Below, one piece after another: positions 28,339 to 38,828 of a stretch of 64,000 nucleotides of DNA. Each line of letters opens with the position of its first letter. The stretch's first letter is position 1. This stretch comes from Azospirillum brasilense (GTDB lineage: Bacteria > Pseudomonadota > Alphaproteobacteria > Azospirillales > Azospirillaceae): assembly GCF_007827795.1 (NCBI RefSeq), contig NZ_VITI01000017.1:41226-105225 (forward strand). The letters run 5' to 3'. The translations under genes and the position numbers were made by a program. The notes under the pieces are model-generated. The model saw only the letters and a list, made by a program, of their open reading frames with translations. It made no database searches and had not been told where the DNA came from.

Positions 28339-29166
28339 ATGACGGACGCGCGCACGCTGAAGGGCAAGACCCTGTTCATCACCGGCGCCAGCCGCGGCAT
28401 CGGCAAGGCGATCGCGCTGCGCGCCGCCCGCGACGGCGCCAACGTCGTCATCGCCGCCAAGACGTCGGAGCCGCACCCAAAGCTGCCCGGCACCATCTTC
28501 TCCGCCGCGGAGGAGGTCGAGGCCGCCGGTGGCAAGGCGCTGCCGATCCTCTGCGACATCCGCGACGACGCCCAGGTGGCCGAGGCGGTGGCCCGCACGG
28601 TGGAGGCGTTCGGCGGCATCGACATCCTGGTCAACAACGCCAGCGCGATCAGCCTGACCGGCACGCTGGACACCCCGCTGAAGCGCTGGGACCTGATGAT
28701 GGGGGTCAACGGGCGGGGCACCTTCGCTTGCTCCCAGGCCTGCCTGCCGCATCTGCTGAAGGCCGAGAATCCGCACATCCTGACCCTGTCGCCGCCGCTG
28801 AACCTCAATCCGCGCTGGTTCCAGCATCACACCGCCTACACCATCGCCAAATACGCGATGAGCCTGTGCACGCTGGGCATGAGCGCGGAATTCCGCGGCA
28901 AGGTCGGGGTGAATTCCCTGTGGCCGCGCACGATCATCGGCACGGCGGCCATCGCCATGCTGAAGGGCGCCGCCGAGTTCGACAACTGCCGCAAGCCGGA
29001 GATCCTGGCCGACGCCGCGCACGCCATCCTGACCCGCGACGCCAGGACCTGCACCGGCCATTTCTTCATCGACGACGAGGTGCTGGCGGAGGAGGGCGTC
29101 ACCGATCTGGAGCCCTATGCGTTCAAGCCGGGCGCCCCGCTGGCGCCGGACATCTTCCTGGATTGA
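28339..29166 (+). CDS. SDR-family oxidoreductase, HSDL2-like
   Basis: The 275-residue short-chain dehydrogenase has the cofactor motif TGASRGIG at residues 15-22, NNAS in the central strand, and the Tyr-x-x-x-Lys pair in YTIAKYAM. The segments AAKTSEPHPKLPGTI and SPPLNLNPRWFQHHTAY are characteristic of hydroxysteroid dehydrogenase-like protein 2, whose relatives appear linked to lipid metabolism. The substrate is not known. A GGGAGGGAAG site precedes the ATG; the in-frame extension upstream was rejected because it covers the operator region. Confidence 0.9.
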   Translation: MTDARTLKGKTLFITGASRGIGKAIALRAARDGANVVIAAKTSEPHPKLPGTIFSAAEEVEAAGGKALPILCDIRDDAQVAEAVARTVEAFGGIDILVNNASAISLTGTLDTPLKRWDLMMGVNGRGTFACSQACLPHLLKAENPHILTLSPPLNLNPRWFQHHTAYTIAKYAMSLCTLGMSAEFRGKVGVNSLWPRTIIGTAAIAMLKGAAEFDNCRKPEILADAAHAILTRDARTCTGHFFIDDEVLAEEGVTDLEPYAFKPGAPLAPDIFLD

Positions 29167-29512
29167 GGGCGGTCCGAGGGAGCTGTGAAACGCTGCGGGG
29201 TGGCGATGCGGAGGCTACCCCTTTTGCGCCCTTCTCTTGCGCCCGTGAACGCGCTTGGTGCAGGGCAGCGTTCCCACGATATCACAAGCATCGGCCGCCA
29301 GATTCAGTTACACTACGGTTTGTTTGCTCCCCAAATCGAAAGGGACCCTTTTCGCCGATCGGCTGATCCCCGGCTTATCCGCCAACCGGCAAGTGTCCGC
29401 ACGTCCCTTTCCAGCTTGTTTTCATACACCGTCCGGTTGGGGCGGAGCGGATGCTCGAACAGCGTCAAACACTGAGCTTGTCCCAGAACAATCGGTTCAT
29501 TCCGGAGCTCTT
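29167..29512. other. 346-bp intergenic region without a recognised gene
   Basis: This stretch separates the SDR gene from a small unknown gene. It is less GC-rich than flanking genes and contains a short imperfect inverted repeat CGAAAGGG-CCCTTTTCG near 29338-29355. No convincing open frame, RNA gene or terminator with a T tract was seen. It presumably holds the promoter of the small gene. Confidence 0.4.
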
Positions 29513-29770
29513 ATGACCATCGAGCTGCACACCTTTACCGTCACCCTGAATCAGTCGGAAGCAACAGCGTACAAGAGCTTGGCCGAGCATCGGGCCTGGG
29601 TCCGCACCGCGGTGTCCGACCTGTCGGAGGTGCTGCGCACCGCCGGCATGGGCGCGGAGGCCCGCCTGCGCGGGCACGACCGCTGCGGTCACCTCGTCGT
29701 CGAGGCGACCGACACGGGTGTCAACTTCCTGCGCACCCTGCCGGCCATCGTCAGCGTGGAGGTCCACTGA
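29513..29770 (+). CDS. Small protein of unknown function (85 residues)
   Basis: I do not recognise this family. The protein is soluble and of mixed charge, with no signal peptide or membrane segment. It starts with a beta-like MTIELHTFTVTL and has a central helical stretch around residues 20-45. The ATG is preceded by GGAG with good spacing, and a GC-rich hairpin follows the stop, which together support a real gene. It is isolated, convergent with argE. Confidence 0.6.
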   Translation: MTIELHTFTVTLNQSEATAYKSLAEHRAWVRTAVSDLSEVLRTAGMGAEARLRGHDRCGHLVVEATDTGVNFLRTLPAIVSVEVH

Positions 29771-29806
29771 CCGGCGAAGCGCAACAGTCTACGGACAGTT
29801 CAAAAG

Positions 29807-29836
29807 GGGCCGGAGCGGCAACGCTCCGGCCCTTCT
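29807..29836 (+). terminator. GC-rich hairpin after the small gene
   Basis: A 10-bp perfect stem (GGGCCGGAGC, 6-base loop, GCTCCGGCCC at 29807-29832) is followed by TTCT. On the opposite strand it is followed by TTTT. It lies 37 bp after the small gene and may end transcription from both sides. Confidence 0.6.
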
Positions 29837-29864
29837 GCGTCCAGGGCTATCGCAGTTGAGATCT

Positions 29865-30048
29865 CCTCTCCCCGCTGGGGAGAGGGTTAGGGTGAGGGGG
29901 ATGCCCGTGTCGGACCGTCCGGCAAAAGCGCAACCCCCTCACCGGCTCTCAGCGGATGCCATAGGCATCCGCCTGCCGCCGTCAGCGCTGGCCTTCGGCC
30001 AGTGCGAGAGGCCCTTCGGGCCACCCTCTCCCCGGAGGGGAGAGGGTT
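29865..30048. repeat. Composite palindromic repeat, long form, downstream of argE
   Basis: About 185 bp between the convergent small gene and argE. Outer hairpins (CTCTCCCCGCTGGGGAGAGG at the left, CCTCTCCCCGGAGGGGAGAGG-like at the right) bracket a core with several smaller hairpins such as GGATGCCATAGGCATCC and CTGGCCTTCGGCCAG. The core is essentially identical, in opposite orientation, to that at 35.2 kb. The ends also match the copy within bioH. Confidence 0.9.
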
Positions 30049-30081
30049 AAATTGGCCAAATGCGACAACCCTGCCTTTGGG

Positions 30082-31274
30082 TCAAATCCCAACCCGTGCG
30101 GCGTCCTTCAGCCGGTGCAGGAAGCGCTCGGCGCGGGCGAGTTCGCTCAGCTCCACATACTCGTCCGGCTTGTGGGCCTGCTCGATGTCGCCGGGGCCGC
30201 AGACCACGGCGGGAATGTTGGCGATGCTGGTGAACAGCGCCCCCTCCGTGCCGAAGGCCACCTTGCTGTGCCCGTTCTGCTCGGCGAGGTTCTTGACCAG
30301 CGTCACCTCCTCCGACTCCGGCGGGGTGTCGAGCGCCGGGCTGTCCGACAGGGTTTCCCAGGAGAAGCCGGCGTCATGACGGACGGCTCGCATCTCCGGC
30401 TCCAGGGTCTTGGCGAAGTCCCGCAACTCCTTCAGCATCGGCGCCACGGGATGGTCGGCCAGATGCCGGATCTCGAACTCGAAGGAGGCGTCGGACGGGA
30501 CGATGTTGCGAGCCGTGCCGCCCTCCATCACCCCGGTGTGCACTGTGGTGTAGGGCACGTCGTAGTCGTGATCGAACGGCCCCTGCTCGGCGAAGCGGCG
30601 GCCCATGCCGCGCAGGAACGACACCAGCTCCGCCGCGTATTCCACCGCGTTCACCCCCTGCGGGGCGAGCGAGGAATGGCAGGCGTGGCCGTGGACGCGG
30701 CAGCGCAGCGCCACCTTGCCCTTGTGGCCGACGATCACCCGCATCCGCGTCGGCTCCCCGACGATGCACAGGCGCGGCTTCACCGTCATCCCGGCAAGCT
30801 GGGTCAGCAGGCCGGGCACGCCCAGGCAGCCCAGCTCCTCGTCGTAGGAGAAGGCGTAATGGACCGGCGTCGTCAGGTTGGCGGCCAGGAAGTCCGGCGC
30901 CATGGCCAGCGCCGCCGCGATGAAGCCCTTCATGTCCGCCGTGCCGCGCCCGAACAGCTTGCCGTCGCGCTCGGTCAGGGTGAAGGGATCGCTCGACCAG
31001 TCCTGGTCGTCCACCGGCACCACGTCGGTGTGGCCCGACAGGCAGACGCCGCCGCGGTCCGTCGGGCCGATGGTGGCGTAGAGGTTGGCCTTGGTCCGCT
31101 CCTCGTTGAACACCAGCGTGCTGGACACCCCCAGCGCCGCGAGATGGTCGCGGATGTAGTGGATCAGGTCGAGGTTGGAGTTGCGGCTGGTCGTGTCGAA
31201 GGCGATCAGGTCGCGCAGCAGCTCCAGCGTGCGCGGGCTGCACGCGGAAGGGCCGGCGGGATCGGGTGCGGGCA

Positions 31275-31278
<4 letters not shown>
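30082..31278 (-). CDS. argE: Acetylornithine deacetylase (M20 family)
   Basis: The 398-residue metallohydrolase has the M20 zinc ligands: His83 in SGHTDVVPVD, Asp115 in GRGTADMKGF and Glu147/Glu148 in YDEELGC. Sequence features such as FDTTSRNSNLDLI are typical of proteobacterial ArgE, which releases ornithine from N-acetylornithine. Its start overlaps the stop of the second ATPase gene of a peptide-type ABC operon by four bases. This context raises an alternative role in deacylating an imported N-acyl amino acid or peptide. A composite repeat follows the gene. Confidence 0.88.
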
Positions 31279-32278
<1,000 letters not shown>

Positions 32279-32282
<4 letters not shown>

Positions 32283-33268
32283 GCGGCGTCTCCCCGCGCT
32301 TCGGCCGCGACGGGGTTCCAGCAGCGCCAGGCGCGGTCCTCCCGCTCGCCGCTCAACTCCGGCATCACGGTGCAGGCTCCGGTGGACCGGTCGCAGCGCG
32401 GGTGGAAGGCGCAGCCCTCTGGCAGGTCGAGGACGGAGGGCGTCATGCCGGGGATGGAGCGCAGCGGCACACCGCGCCGATTGCGGCTGGGTACCGACTC
32501 CAGCAGGCCGCGGGTGTAGGGGTGGCGCGGGTTGCCGATGATCTCGGCCACCGTCCCGGTTTCCACCACCCGCCCCGCATACATCACCGCCACCCGGTCG
32601 GCCAGCGCCGACACGACGGCGAGGTCGTGGGTGACCCAGATCAGCGCCGTCCCCGTCTCGCGGCAGAGTTTCTGCACCTCGAAGAGGATCTGCGCCTGGA
32701 TGGTGACGTCGAGCGCGGTGGTCGGCTCGTCGGCGATGATCAGGTCCGGTGAGTGCAGCAGCGCGATGGCGATGGCGACGCGCTGGCGCATCCCGCCGGA
32801 GAACTGGTGCGGGTAGGCGGCCAGCCGCTCGTCGGGCGAGGCGATGCCGACGCGGACCAGCGCCCGCCGGGAGCGCTCCCAGGCCTCGGCCCGGCCGACC
32901 TTCTCGTGGGCCTGGACAGCCTCGACCATCTGGGTGCCGATGCTCAGCACCGGGTTCAGCGTCATCATCGGGTCCTGGAAGATCATGGCGATGCGCCGCC
33001 CGCGGATGGCGCGCAGCCGCTTCTCCCCGGCGCCCACCAGATCCTCGCCCTGGAACAGCACCCGGCCGCCGACCACCCGGCCCGGCGGATCGACGAGGCC
33101 GAGGATGGATTGCCCGGTCACCGACTTGCCGGAGCCGGACTCACCGACCAGACCGAGGATCTCGCCGCGGTCGAGCCGCAGGCTGACCCCGTCCACCGCC
33201 TTCACGGTGCCGGCGCGGGTGAGGAAATGGGTCTTCAGCCCGTCCACGCGCAGCAGGGGTTCGGTCAT
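32279..33268 (-). CDS. Peptide-type ABC transporter ATP-binding protein (DppD-like)
   Basis: The 329-residue ATPase has Walker A GESGSGKS at 42-49, VFQDPM-like Q-loop (IFQDPMMTLNP), signature FSGGMRQRVAIAIAL and Walker B LIIADEPTTALD. The C-terminal CAFHPRCDRSTGAC motif is again present. It is paired with the next ATPase gene for a heterodimeric motor driving the two permeases encoded upstream. It starts 13 bp after the second permease gene. Confidence 0.92.
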
Positions 33269-33281
33269 CGCGTGCCCCTCC

Positions 33282-34184
33282 TCAATGGCTCAGCCGTGGG
33301 TTGAGGACGTCGCGCAGCCGGTCCCCGACCAGATTGATCGCCACGATGGTGACCAGCAATGCCAGACCGGGGAACAGGCTGACCCAGTAATCGCCCGACA
33401 GCATGTATTGGTACCCCGACGCGATCAGCATCCCCAGCGACGGCTGGGTCACCGGAACGCCGACGCCGAGGAAGCTCAGCGTCGCCTCCAGCGCGATGGC
33501 GTGGGCGACCTGCACCGTCGCCACCACGATCAGCGGCGGCAGGCAGTTGGGCAGCAGGTGGCGCATCATGATCCGCTGGTGGGGCAATGCCAGGCACTGC
33601 GCGGCCTCGATGTACTCCTTGCGCCGCTCCACCAGGGCGGAGCCGCGGATGGTCCGCGCGTAGTAGGCCCACTGCACGGCGGCGAGAGCGACGATCACCT
33701 TGTCCACCCCCTTGCCCAGCAGGGCCAGCAGGATCAGCGCGATCAGGATCGCCGGGAAGGAGAGCTGGATGTCGACCAGCCGCATGACCAGCCCGTCCAC
33801 CCGGTCCCCCGCATAGGCGGCGAGCAGCCCGACCGCCACCCCGACGGCGAGCGCGATCAGCGTGGCGACCACCCCGACCAGCAGGCTGGTGCGCAGGCCG
33901 AAGACGATGGCCGACAGCATGTCGCGCCCCTGGTCGTCGGTGCCCAGCCAATAGGTCCAGCCGCCGCCGCCCAGCGAACCCGGCGCCATCATGCCGTCGA
34001 GGATGTCCAGTTGCGCGAGGTCGTAGGGGTCCTGCGGCACCACCCAGCGGGCGAGCAGGGCGGCGAGCACGATCAGGATCAGCACCGCCAGCCCGGCCAG
34101 CGCCGTGCGCGACCGCGCGTACTCCCGCGCCAGCCGCAGGAAGGGCGTCTCGACCGCCGGGGCCTTGGCCGCGACGCTGCTCAT
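33282..34184 (-). CDS. Peptide-type ABC transporter permease (DppC-like)
   Basis: The 300-residue permease has an N-terminal membrane segment, the OppC-type N-terminal domain with WLGTDDQGRDMLS, and a BPD_transp_1 core ending with the EAA-type loop EYIEAAQCLALPHQRIMMRHLLPN. About six membrane helices are expected. Its start overlaps the stop of the first permease by four bases. The longer in-frame extension upstream lies inside that gene and was rejected. Confidence 0.92.
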   Translation of the reverse strand: MSSVAAKAPAVETPFLRLAREYARSRTALAGLAVLILIVLAALLARWVVPQDPYDLAQLDILDGMMAPGSLGGGGWTYWLGTDDQGRDMLSAIVFGLRTSLLVGVVATLIALAVGVAVGLLAAYAGDRVDGLVMRLVDIQLSFPAILIALILLALLGKGVDKVIVALAAVQWAYYARTIRGSALVERRKEYIEAAQCLALPHQRIMMRHLLPNCLPPLIVVATVQVAHAIALEATLSFLGVGVPVTQPSLGMLIASGYQYMLSGDYWVSLFPGLALLVTIVAINLVGDRLRDVLNPRLSH

Positions 34185-35158
34185 GCCCGCCCCCCGCCCA
34201 GCCGGATTCGCGGGTCGAGCAGCGAATAGACCAGATCGACGATCAGGTTGATGACGACGAACAGCAGCACCGTCACCAGCAGGTAGGCGATCACCACCGG
34301 CCGGTCGAGCTGGAGGATGCTGTCGATCAGCAGCTTGCCCATGCCCGGCCAGGCGAAGACCGTTTCGGTGACCACGGAAAAGGCGATGACGCTGCCCAAC
34401 TCCAGCCCCAGGATGGTGACCACCGGGATCATGATGTTCTTCAGGATGTGCACCCCCACCACCCGCGAGGGCGCCAGCCCCTTGGCGCGGGCGAACTTCA
34501 CATAGTCCTGCAAGGCGACCTCCCGCGTGCCGGCGCGGGCCAGACGGATGACCAGCGACAGCTTGAACAGGGCCAGATTGACGGCAGGCAGGATCAGATG
34601 GGCCAGCCCGTCGGCGGTCAGGAAGCTCCACGGCACGCCGAACAGGCTCGCCGTCTCGCCGCGCCCGCCGGCCGGCAGCCAGCCCAGAGTCACCGCGAAG
34701 GCCATGATGAGCATCATCCCCACCCAGAAGGTGGGCAGCGAGAAGCCGAGGATCGAGCCGGTCATGATGATCCGCCCGGCCAGGGAGTCCGGTTTCAGCC
34801 CGGCCCACAGCCCCAGCGGGATGCCCAGCACCACCGCCACCAGCATGGCGCAGAGCGCCAGTTCCAGCGTCGCCGGGAAGCGCTGGAGCACGAGGCCGAG
34901 CGCCGGCACCCCATGGACGAAGCTGGTGCCGAGGTCGCCGCCGAGCGCGCTGTCCACGAAGCGCAGGAACTGCTCGTGCATGGGCTTGTCGAGGCCCAGC
35001 CGGGCGATGGCGGCAGCGCGTTCGAACTCGTCGGCCTCGGGGCTGATGAGCACGTCGATGGGATTGCCGATGGCGAAGATGCCGGCGAAGACCAGCACCG
35101 ACATCGCCACCACGACGACCGCGCTCTGCGCCAGCCGCCGGAGGATGAAGACAAGCAT
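34181..35158 (-). CDS. Peptide-type ABC transporter permease (DppB-like)
   Basis: The 325-residue permease begins with a hydrophobic MLVFILRRLAQS segment typical of DppB/OppB, then a periplasmic loop, and has the EAA loop TREVALQDYVKFARAKGL. It should form the membrane channel with the DppC-like partner. A 212-bp gap containing a composite palindromic repeat separates it from the substrate-binding protein gene upstream. Confidence 0.92.
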   Translation of the reverse strand: MLVFILRRLAQSAVVVVAMSVLVFAGIFAIGNPIDVLISPEADEFERAAAIARLGLDKPMHEQFLRFVDSALGGDLGTSFVHGVPALGLVLQRFPATLELALCAMLVAVVLGIPLGLWAGLKPDSLAGRIIMTGSILGFSLPTFWVGMMLIMAFAVTLGWLPAGGRGETASLFGVPWSFLTADGLAHLILPAVNLALFKLSLVIRLARAGTREVALQDYVKFARAKGLAPSRVVGVHILKNIMIPVVTILGLELGSVIAFSVVTETVFAWPGMGKLLIDSILQLDRPVVIAYLLVTVLLFVVINLIVDLVYSLLDPRIRLGGGRA

Positions 35159-35175
35159 GGCGCTCCGCTAATATT

Positions 35176-35363
35176 TAACTCTCTCCCCTCTGAGGAGAGG
35201 GTAGCCCGGAGGGCCTCTCGCACTGGCCGAAGGCCAGCGCTGACGGCGGCAGGCGGATGCCTATGGCATCCGCTGAGAGCCGGTGAGGGGGATGCGCTTT
35301 TGCCGAACGCATCAACACGCGCAACCCCCTCACCCTAACCCTCTCCCCGGAGGGGAGAGGGGA
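35176..35363. repeat. Composite palindromic repeat, long form, between binding-protein and permease genes
   Basis: About 188 bp, in the opposite orientation to the 29.9-kb copy and matching it almost base for base across a core of about 80 bp. The ends (CTCTCCCCTCTGAGGAGAGG and CTCTCCCCGGAGGGGAGAGG) are strong hairpins. It fills nearly all of the space between the stop of the binding-protein gene and the start of the permease gene. Confidence 0.9.
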
Positions 35364-35370
35364 TGAACGC

Positions 35371-37032
35371 TCACTTCGCGGGGGTCACCTTCTGCGCCAG
35401 CGTGTACTGGTCGGCGCGCGGTTCGTAGCTCAGCCCCTTCTTCATCGCCCAGACCGTCACCTCGTAATGCAGCGGGATGATGATGTCGGCGTCCACCGCC
35501 CGCTTCACCGCGGCCTGGAGCAGCTTTTCCCGCTTCGCGTCGTCCACGGTCGCCAGAGCGGTGTCCAGCATGCCGTCCAGCTCCGGGTCGGAGTAGCTGG
35601 TGTAATTGGTGGTGCCGTAGCCCTTCTCCTTGATCGGCGTGGCGATCAGCGCCTTCAGCGGCGACGACATCTCGCCCGAATCCGCACCCCAGCCGGCCAG
35701 GAAGACGCTGTATTCCTGCTTGTTGCGCTTGGAGAAGAACACGTTGGCGGTGGTCGCGTCGACCTGGGTCTGCACGCCGATGCGGGTGAACATCTGGGCG
35801 ACCGCCTGAGCCACCTTGTCGTCGTTGATGTAGCGGTCGTTCGGCGTGCCAAGGGTGAGTTGGAAGCCCTTGGGATAGCCGGCCTCGGCCAGAAGCTGCT
35901 TGGCCTTGTTGGCGTCGGTGGCGACCGTGACCTCCGGGTTGTTGCCGTAGAAGCCGGCGGGGAGGTACTGGTTCGCCGGCTCCGCCACCCCCATCATGAT
36001 GCGCTTCACGATGGCATCGCGGTCCACCGCCAGCGACAGCGCCTTGCGAACCTTCGGGTCCTTCAGCGGATTCTTGCCGTCGGTGCCGGTGATGGTCGGC
36101 GGGGTGTCCTGGACGCCCAGCGCCAGATAGATCACGCGGTTCGACTGGGCCTGGGCCAGCGACACGTTGGGGGCGGACTTCAGCCGTTCGATGTCCTGAA
36201 CCGGGGGCGATTCGATCATGTCCACGTCGCCCGCCAGCAGGGCGGCGACGCGCGGCCCGTCGCTGGTGATCGGGCGGAAGACCACCGTGTCCCACGCGGC
36301 CTGCGGCCCCCAGTAATCGGGGTTGCGCTCCAGCACCTGCCGGTCGCCCTTGGTGTAGGATTTGTGCTTGAACGGCCCGGTGCCGATCATCAGCGAACCG
36401 TCGTTGAAGGCCTGCGTGGTCGGCCAGGAATCGGCCTTGCAGCCCGCCTTGTCGAAGGTCACCGCCTCGCCGCCCGCCGCCTTGGCGGAGATGATGCCGA
36501 AGGTCGACAGCTCCATCGGCAGCAGCGGATAGGGCTTGCCGGTCCTGATGACGAGGGTGTGCGGGTTCGGCGTCTCGATGGCCGCGATGCCCTTGGTGTA
36601 GACGGTGAAGGAGGACGGGCTGTTGGCGACGTTCGGGATGCGGCAGACCGTGTAGACGAAGTCCTGCGCGGTGAACTCCGTGCCGTCGTGGAACTTCACG
36701 CCCTTGCGCAGCGTGAATTCCCATGTGGTTTCATCGACGGCGCGCCAGCTTTCCGCCAGTTCGGGCTGGAGCCGCATCTTGGCGTCCATGCTGACCAGCG
36801 ATTCGAACACATGCTTGCGGGCGCGCGTGTTGGGGCCGAGGTTGTGGTAGTGCGGATCGAGGGCGCTTGGCTCCGCCGAGGTCCCGACCGTCAGGGTGGC
36901 GGCCTGCGACGGCGTTGGAGCCGCGGCCAGCAGGGCCAGGCAGGCCGCCGCCGGCAGGAGTGGTTTGACGATTCCGGAACGCAGCACATCCGCAAGGCGC
37001 CGATCACGCCAATGCCGATCACGTAAGGCCAT
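35371..37032 (-). CDS. Peptide-type ABC transporter substrate-binding protein
   Basis: This 553-residue precursor is a family 5 solute-binding protein (DppA/OppA type). It has a signal sequence with a basic N-terminus and hydrophobic core ending near residue 44 (PSQAA), followed by SAEPSALDPHYH, LRKGVKFHDGTEFTAQDFVYT and IGTGPFKH, all typical of the family. The ATG was chosen from GGGGGA upstream. It heads the operon and probably binds peptides or similar ligands in the periplasm. The 282-bp region to the divergent aldehyde dehydrogenase gene holds the promoter. Confidence 0.93.
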   Translation of the reverse strand: MALRDRHWRDRRLADVLRSGIVKPLLPAAACLALLAAAPTPSQAATLTVGTSAEPSALDPHYHNLGPNTRARKHVFESLVSMDAKMRLQPELAESWRAVDETTWEFTLRKGVKFHDGTEFTAQDFVYTVCRIPNVANSPSSFTVYTKGIAAIETPNPHTLVIRTGKPYPLLPMELSTFGIISAKAAGGEAVTFDKAGCKADSWPTTQAFNDGSLMIGTGPFKHKSYTKGDRQVLERNPDYWGPQAAWDTVVFRPITSDGPRVAALLAGDVDMIESPPVQDIERLKSAPNVSLAQAQSNRVIYLALGVQDTPPTITGTDGKNPLKDPKVRKALSLAVDRDAIVKRIMMGVAEPANQYLPAGFYGNNPEVTVATDANKAKQLLAEAGYPKGFQLTLGTPNDRYINDDKVAQAVAQMFTRIGVQTQVDATTANVFFSKRNKQEYSVFLAGWGADSGEMSSPLKALIATPIKEKGYGTTNYTSYSDPELDGMLDTALATVDDAKREKLLQAAVKRAVDADIIIPLHYEVTVWAMKKGLSYEPRADQYTLAQKVTPAK

Positions 37033-37314
37033 CCCTCGTCCCCCTGATTGTACGTTTGAAGTGTACCCGTAAAGCAGGCTCCCAGCCCTTGGGCCACGGT
37101 TCTTGCGGCCCGATTCTTGTCGTTCGGCTCACCGCGAATGGGGCGGCGGCACGTATGTGTTCAACGATCAGACCGTGAAACCATTGAACTGTCAACAGGG
37201 TCCGGTCTTCTGACCTATCCGGATTTTCCCAATGGAAAGCTTTGGCAAAAGGCGCCTGACGGGGCAGGATCGTTTCACCCGAAAATGCCAACGAAGAGAG
37301 CAAGGGGATTAGAG

Positions 37315-38754
37315 ATGAAGACCTGCCAATCCTTCTACATCGGCGGCGCCTGGACCGAACCCGCTGCGGGCGCCACCGTGATGGAGGTGTTGAACCCGGC
37401 GACGGAGCAGGTGTCGGGCACCGTGGCGCTCGGCGGGCCGGAGGACGCGCAGCGCGCGGTGGCCGCGGCCCACGCCGCCTTCGACGGCTTTTCCCGCACC
37501 CCCCTGAACGAGCGGCTGGAGCTTCTGGCCGCCGTCTGCGCGCTCTTCGAGAAGCGAATGGACGAGGTGGCCGACGCCATCACCGAGGAGATGGGCGCCC
37601 CCCTGGCGGCGCTGTCCAAGCCGGCGCAGGCCTTCATGGGTCTGGCCCACTTCAAGACGGCCCTGGAGGCCGCCCGCGAGTATCCGTTCGAGCGGACCCG
37701 CGGCACCACCCGCATCCTGCGCGAGCCGGTCGGCGTCTGCGCCATGATCACGCCGTGGAACTGGCCGATCAACCAGATCGCCTGCAAGGTCGCCCCGGCG
37801 CTCGCCACCGGCTGCACGATGGTGCTGAAGCCCAGCGAGTTCGCCCCCTATTCGGCCTGGATCTTCGCTGAGATCCTGCACGAGGCCGGGGTTCCGGCGG
37901 GCGTCTTCAACATGTTCTACGGCGACGGCGCGGTGGTTGGCCCGGTGCTGGCCTCGCACCCGCTGGTCGACATGGTGTCGCTGACCGGCTCCACCCGCGC
38001 CGGGGCGTCGGTCTCCCACAACGCCGCCGACAGCATCAAGCGCGTGTCGCTGGAGCTGGGCGGCAAGTCCGCCAACATCATCTGCGGGAGCGCCGACCTG
38101 ACCAAGGCGGTGACCCACGGCGTGCGGTCGATGATGTCAAACACCGGGCAGAGCTGCAACGCGCCGTCGCGCATGTACGTCCCGGCCTCCCGCCTGGACG
38201 AGGCGGAGACGATCGCCGCCCAGGTCTGTGCCCGTCTGGTGGTGGGCGACCCGCGCGGCGACCGCACCGGCGTCGGCCCCATCGCCAACCAGCGCCAGTA
38301 CGAGCGGGTGCAGCGCCTGATCCAGGCCGGCATCGCGGAGGGCGCCACCCTGCTGTGCGGCGGTCCGGGCCGTCCGGACGGGCTGGAGCGCGGCTTCTAC
38401 GCCAAGCCCACCGTCTTCAGCCGCGCCACCGACGGCATGACCATCATGCGCGAGGAGATCTTCGGCCCGGTCCTCACCATCCGCCCCTACGAGGATATCG
38501 AGGAGGCGATCCGCAGCGCCAACGACTCGCTCTATGGTCTGTCCGGCTATGTCTACGCCGGCACGGTGGACGAGGCGCGGGCGGTGGCGAAGCGTCTGCG
38601 CACCGGGATGGTGCATCTGAACGGCGCCTCCATCGACCTCGCGGCCCCCTTCGGCGGCTACAAGCAGTCCGGCATCGGGCGCGAGTGGGGTGAGGTCGGT
38701 TTCGAGGAGTTCCTGGAGACCAAGTCCGTCTACGGCAGCGAACCGGCGGCCTAA
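37315..38754 (+). CDS. Aldehyde dehydrogenase family protein
   Basis: The 479-residue NAD(P)-dependent dehydrogenase has ITPWNWPINQI near residues 145-155, Glu247 in LELGGKSA and catalytic Cys281 in NTGQSCNAPSRM. It is closest in appearance to broad-specificity aldehyde dehydrogenases; the substrate is not determinable. An in-frame extension was rejected in favour of the ATG with AGGGGATTAGAG upstream. It is divergent from the binding-protein gene. A GC-rich hairpin near 38780-38805 follows, with no clear T tract. Confidence 0.92.
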   Translation: MKTCQSFYIGGAWTEPAAGATVMEVLNPATEQVSGTVALGGPEDAQRAVAAAHAAFDGFSRTPLNERLELLAAVCALFEKRMDEVADAITEEMGAPLAALSKPAQAFMGLAHFKTALEAAREYPFERTRGTTRILREPVGVCAMITPWNWPINQIACKVAPALATGCTMVLKPSEFAPYSAWIFAEILHEAGVPAGVFNMFYGDGAVVGPVLASHPLVDMVSLTGSTRAGASVSHNAADSIKRVSLELGGKSANIICGSADLTKAVTHGVRSMMSNTGQSCNAPSRMYVPASRLDEAETIAAQVCARLVVGDPRGDRTGVGPIANQRQYERVQRLIQAGIAEGATLLCGGPGRPDGLERGFYAKPTVFSRATDGMTIMREEIFGPVLTIRPYEDIEEAIRSANDSLYGLSGYVYAGTVDEARAVAKRLRTGMVHLNGASIDLAAPFGGYKQSGIGREWGEVGFEEFLETKSVYGSEPAA

Positions 38755-38828
38755 GGGGCCGACTGGCGCTCGATGCTCCCTCTCCCGGTTTTCGGGGGAG
38801 GGTTTCGGGAAGGGGCAAACAGGTTGGA

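Noticed and set aside
38780..38805. GC-rich hairpin as further copy of the composite repeat
   Set aside because: It shares only the CCCTCTCCC-type arm and none of the core; too short to assign.
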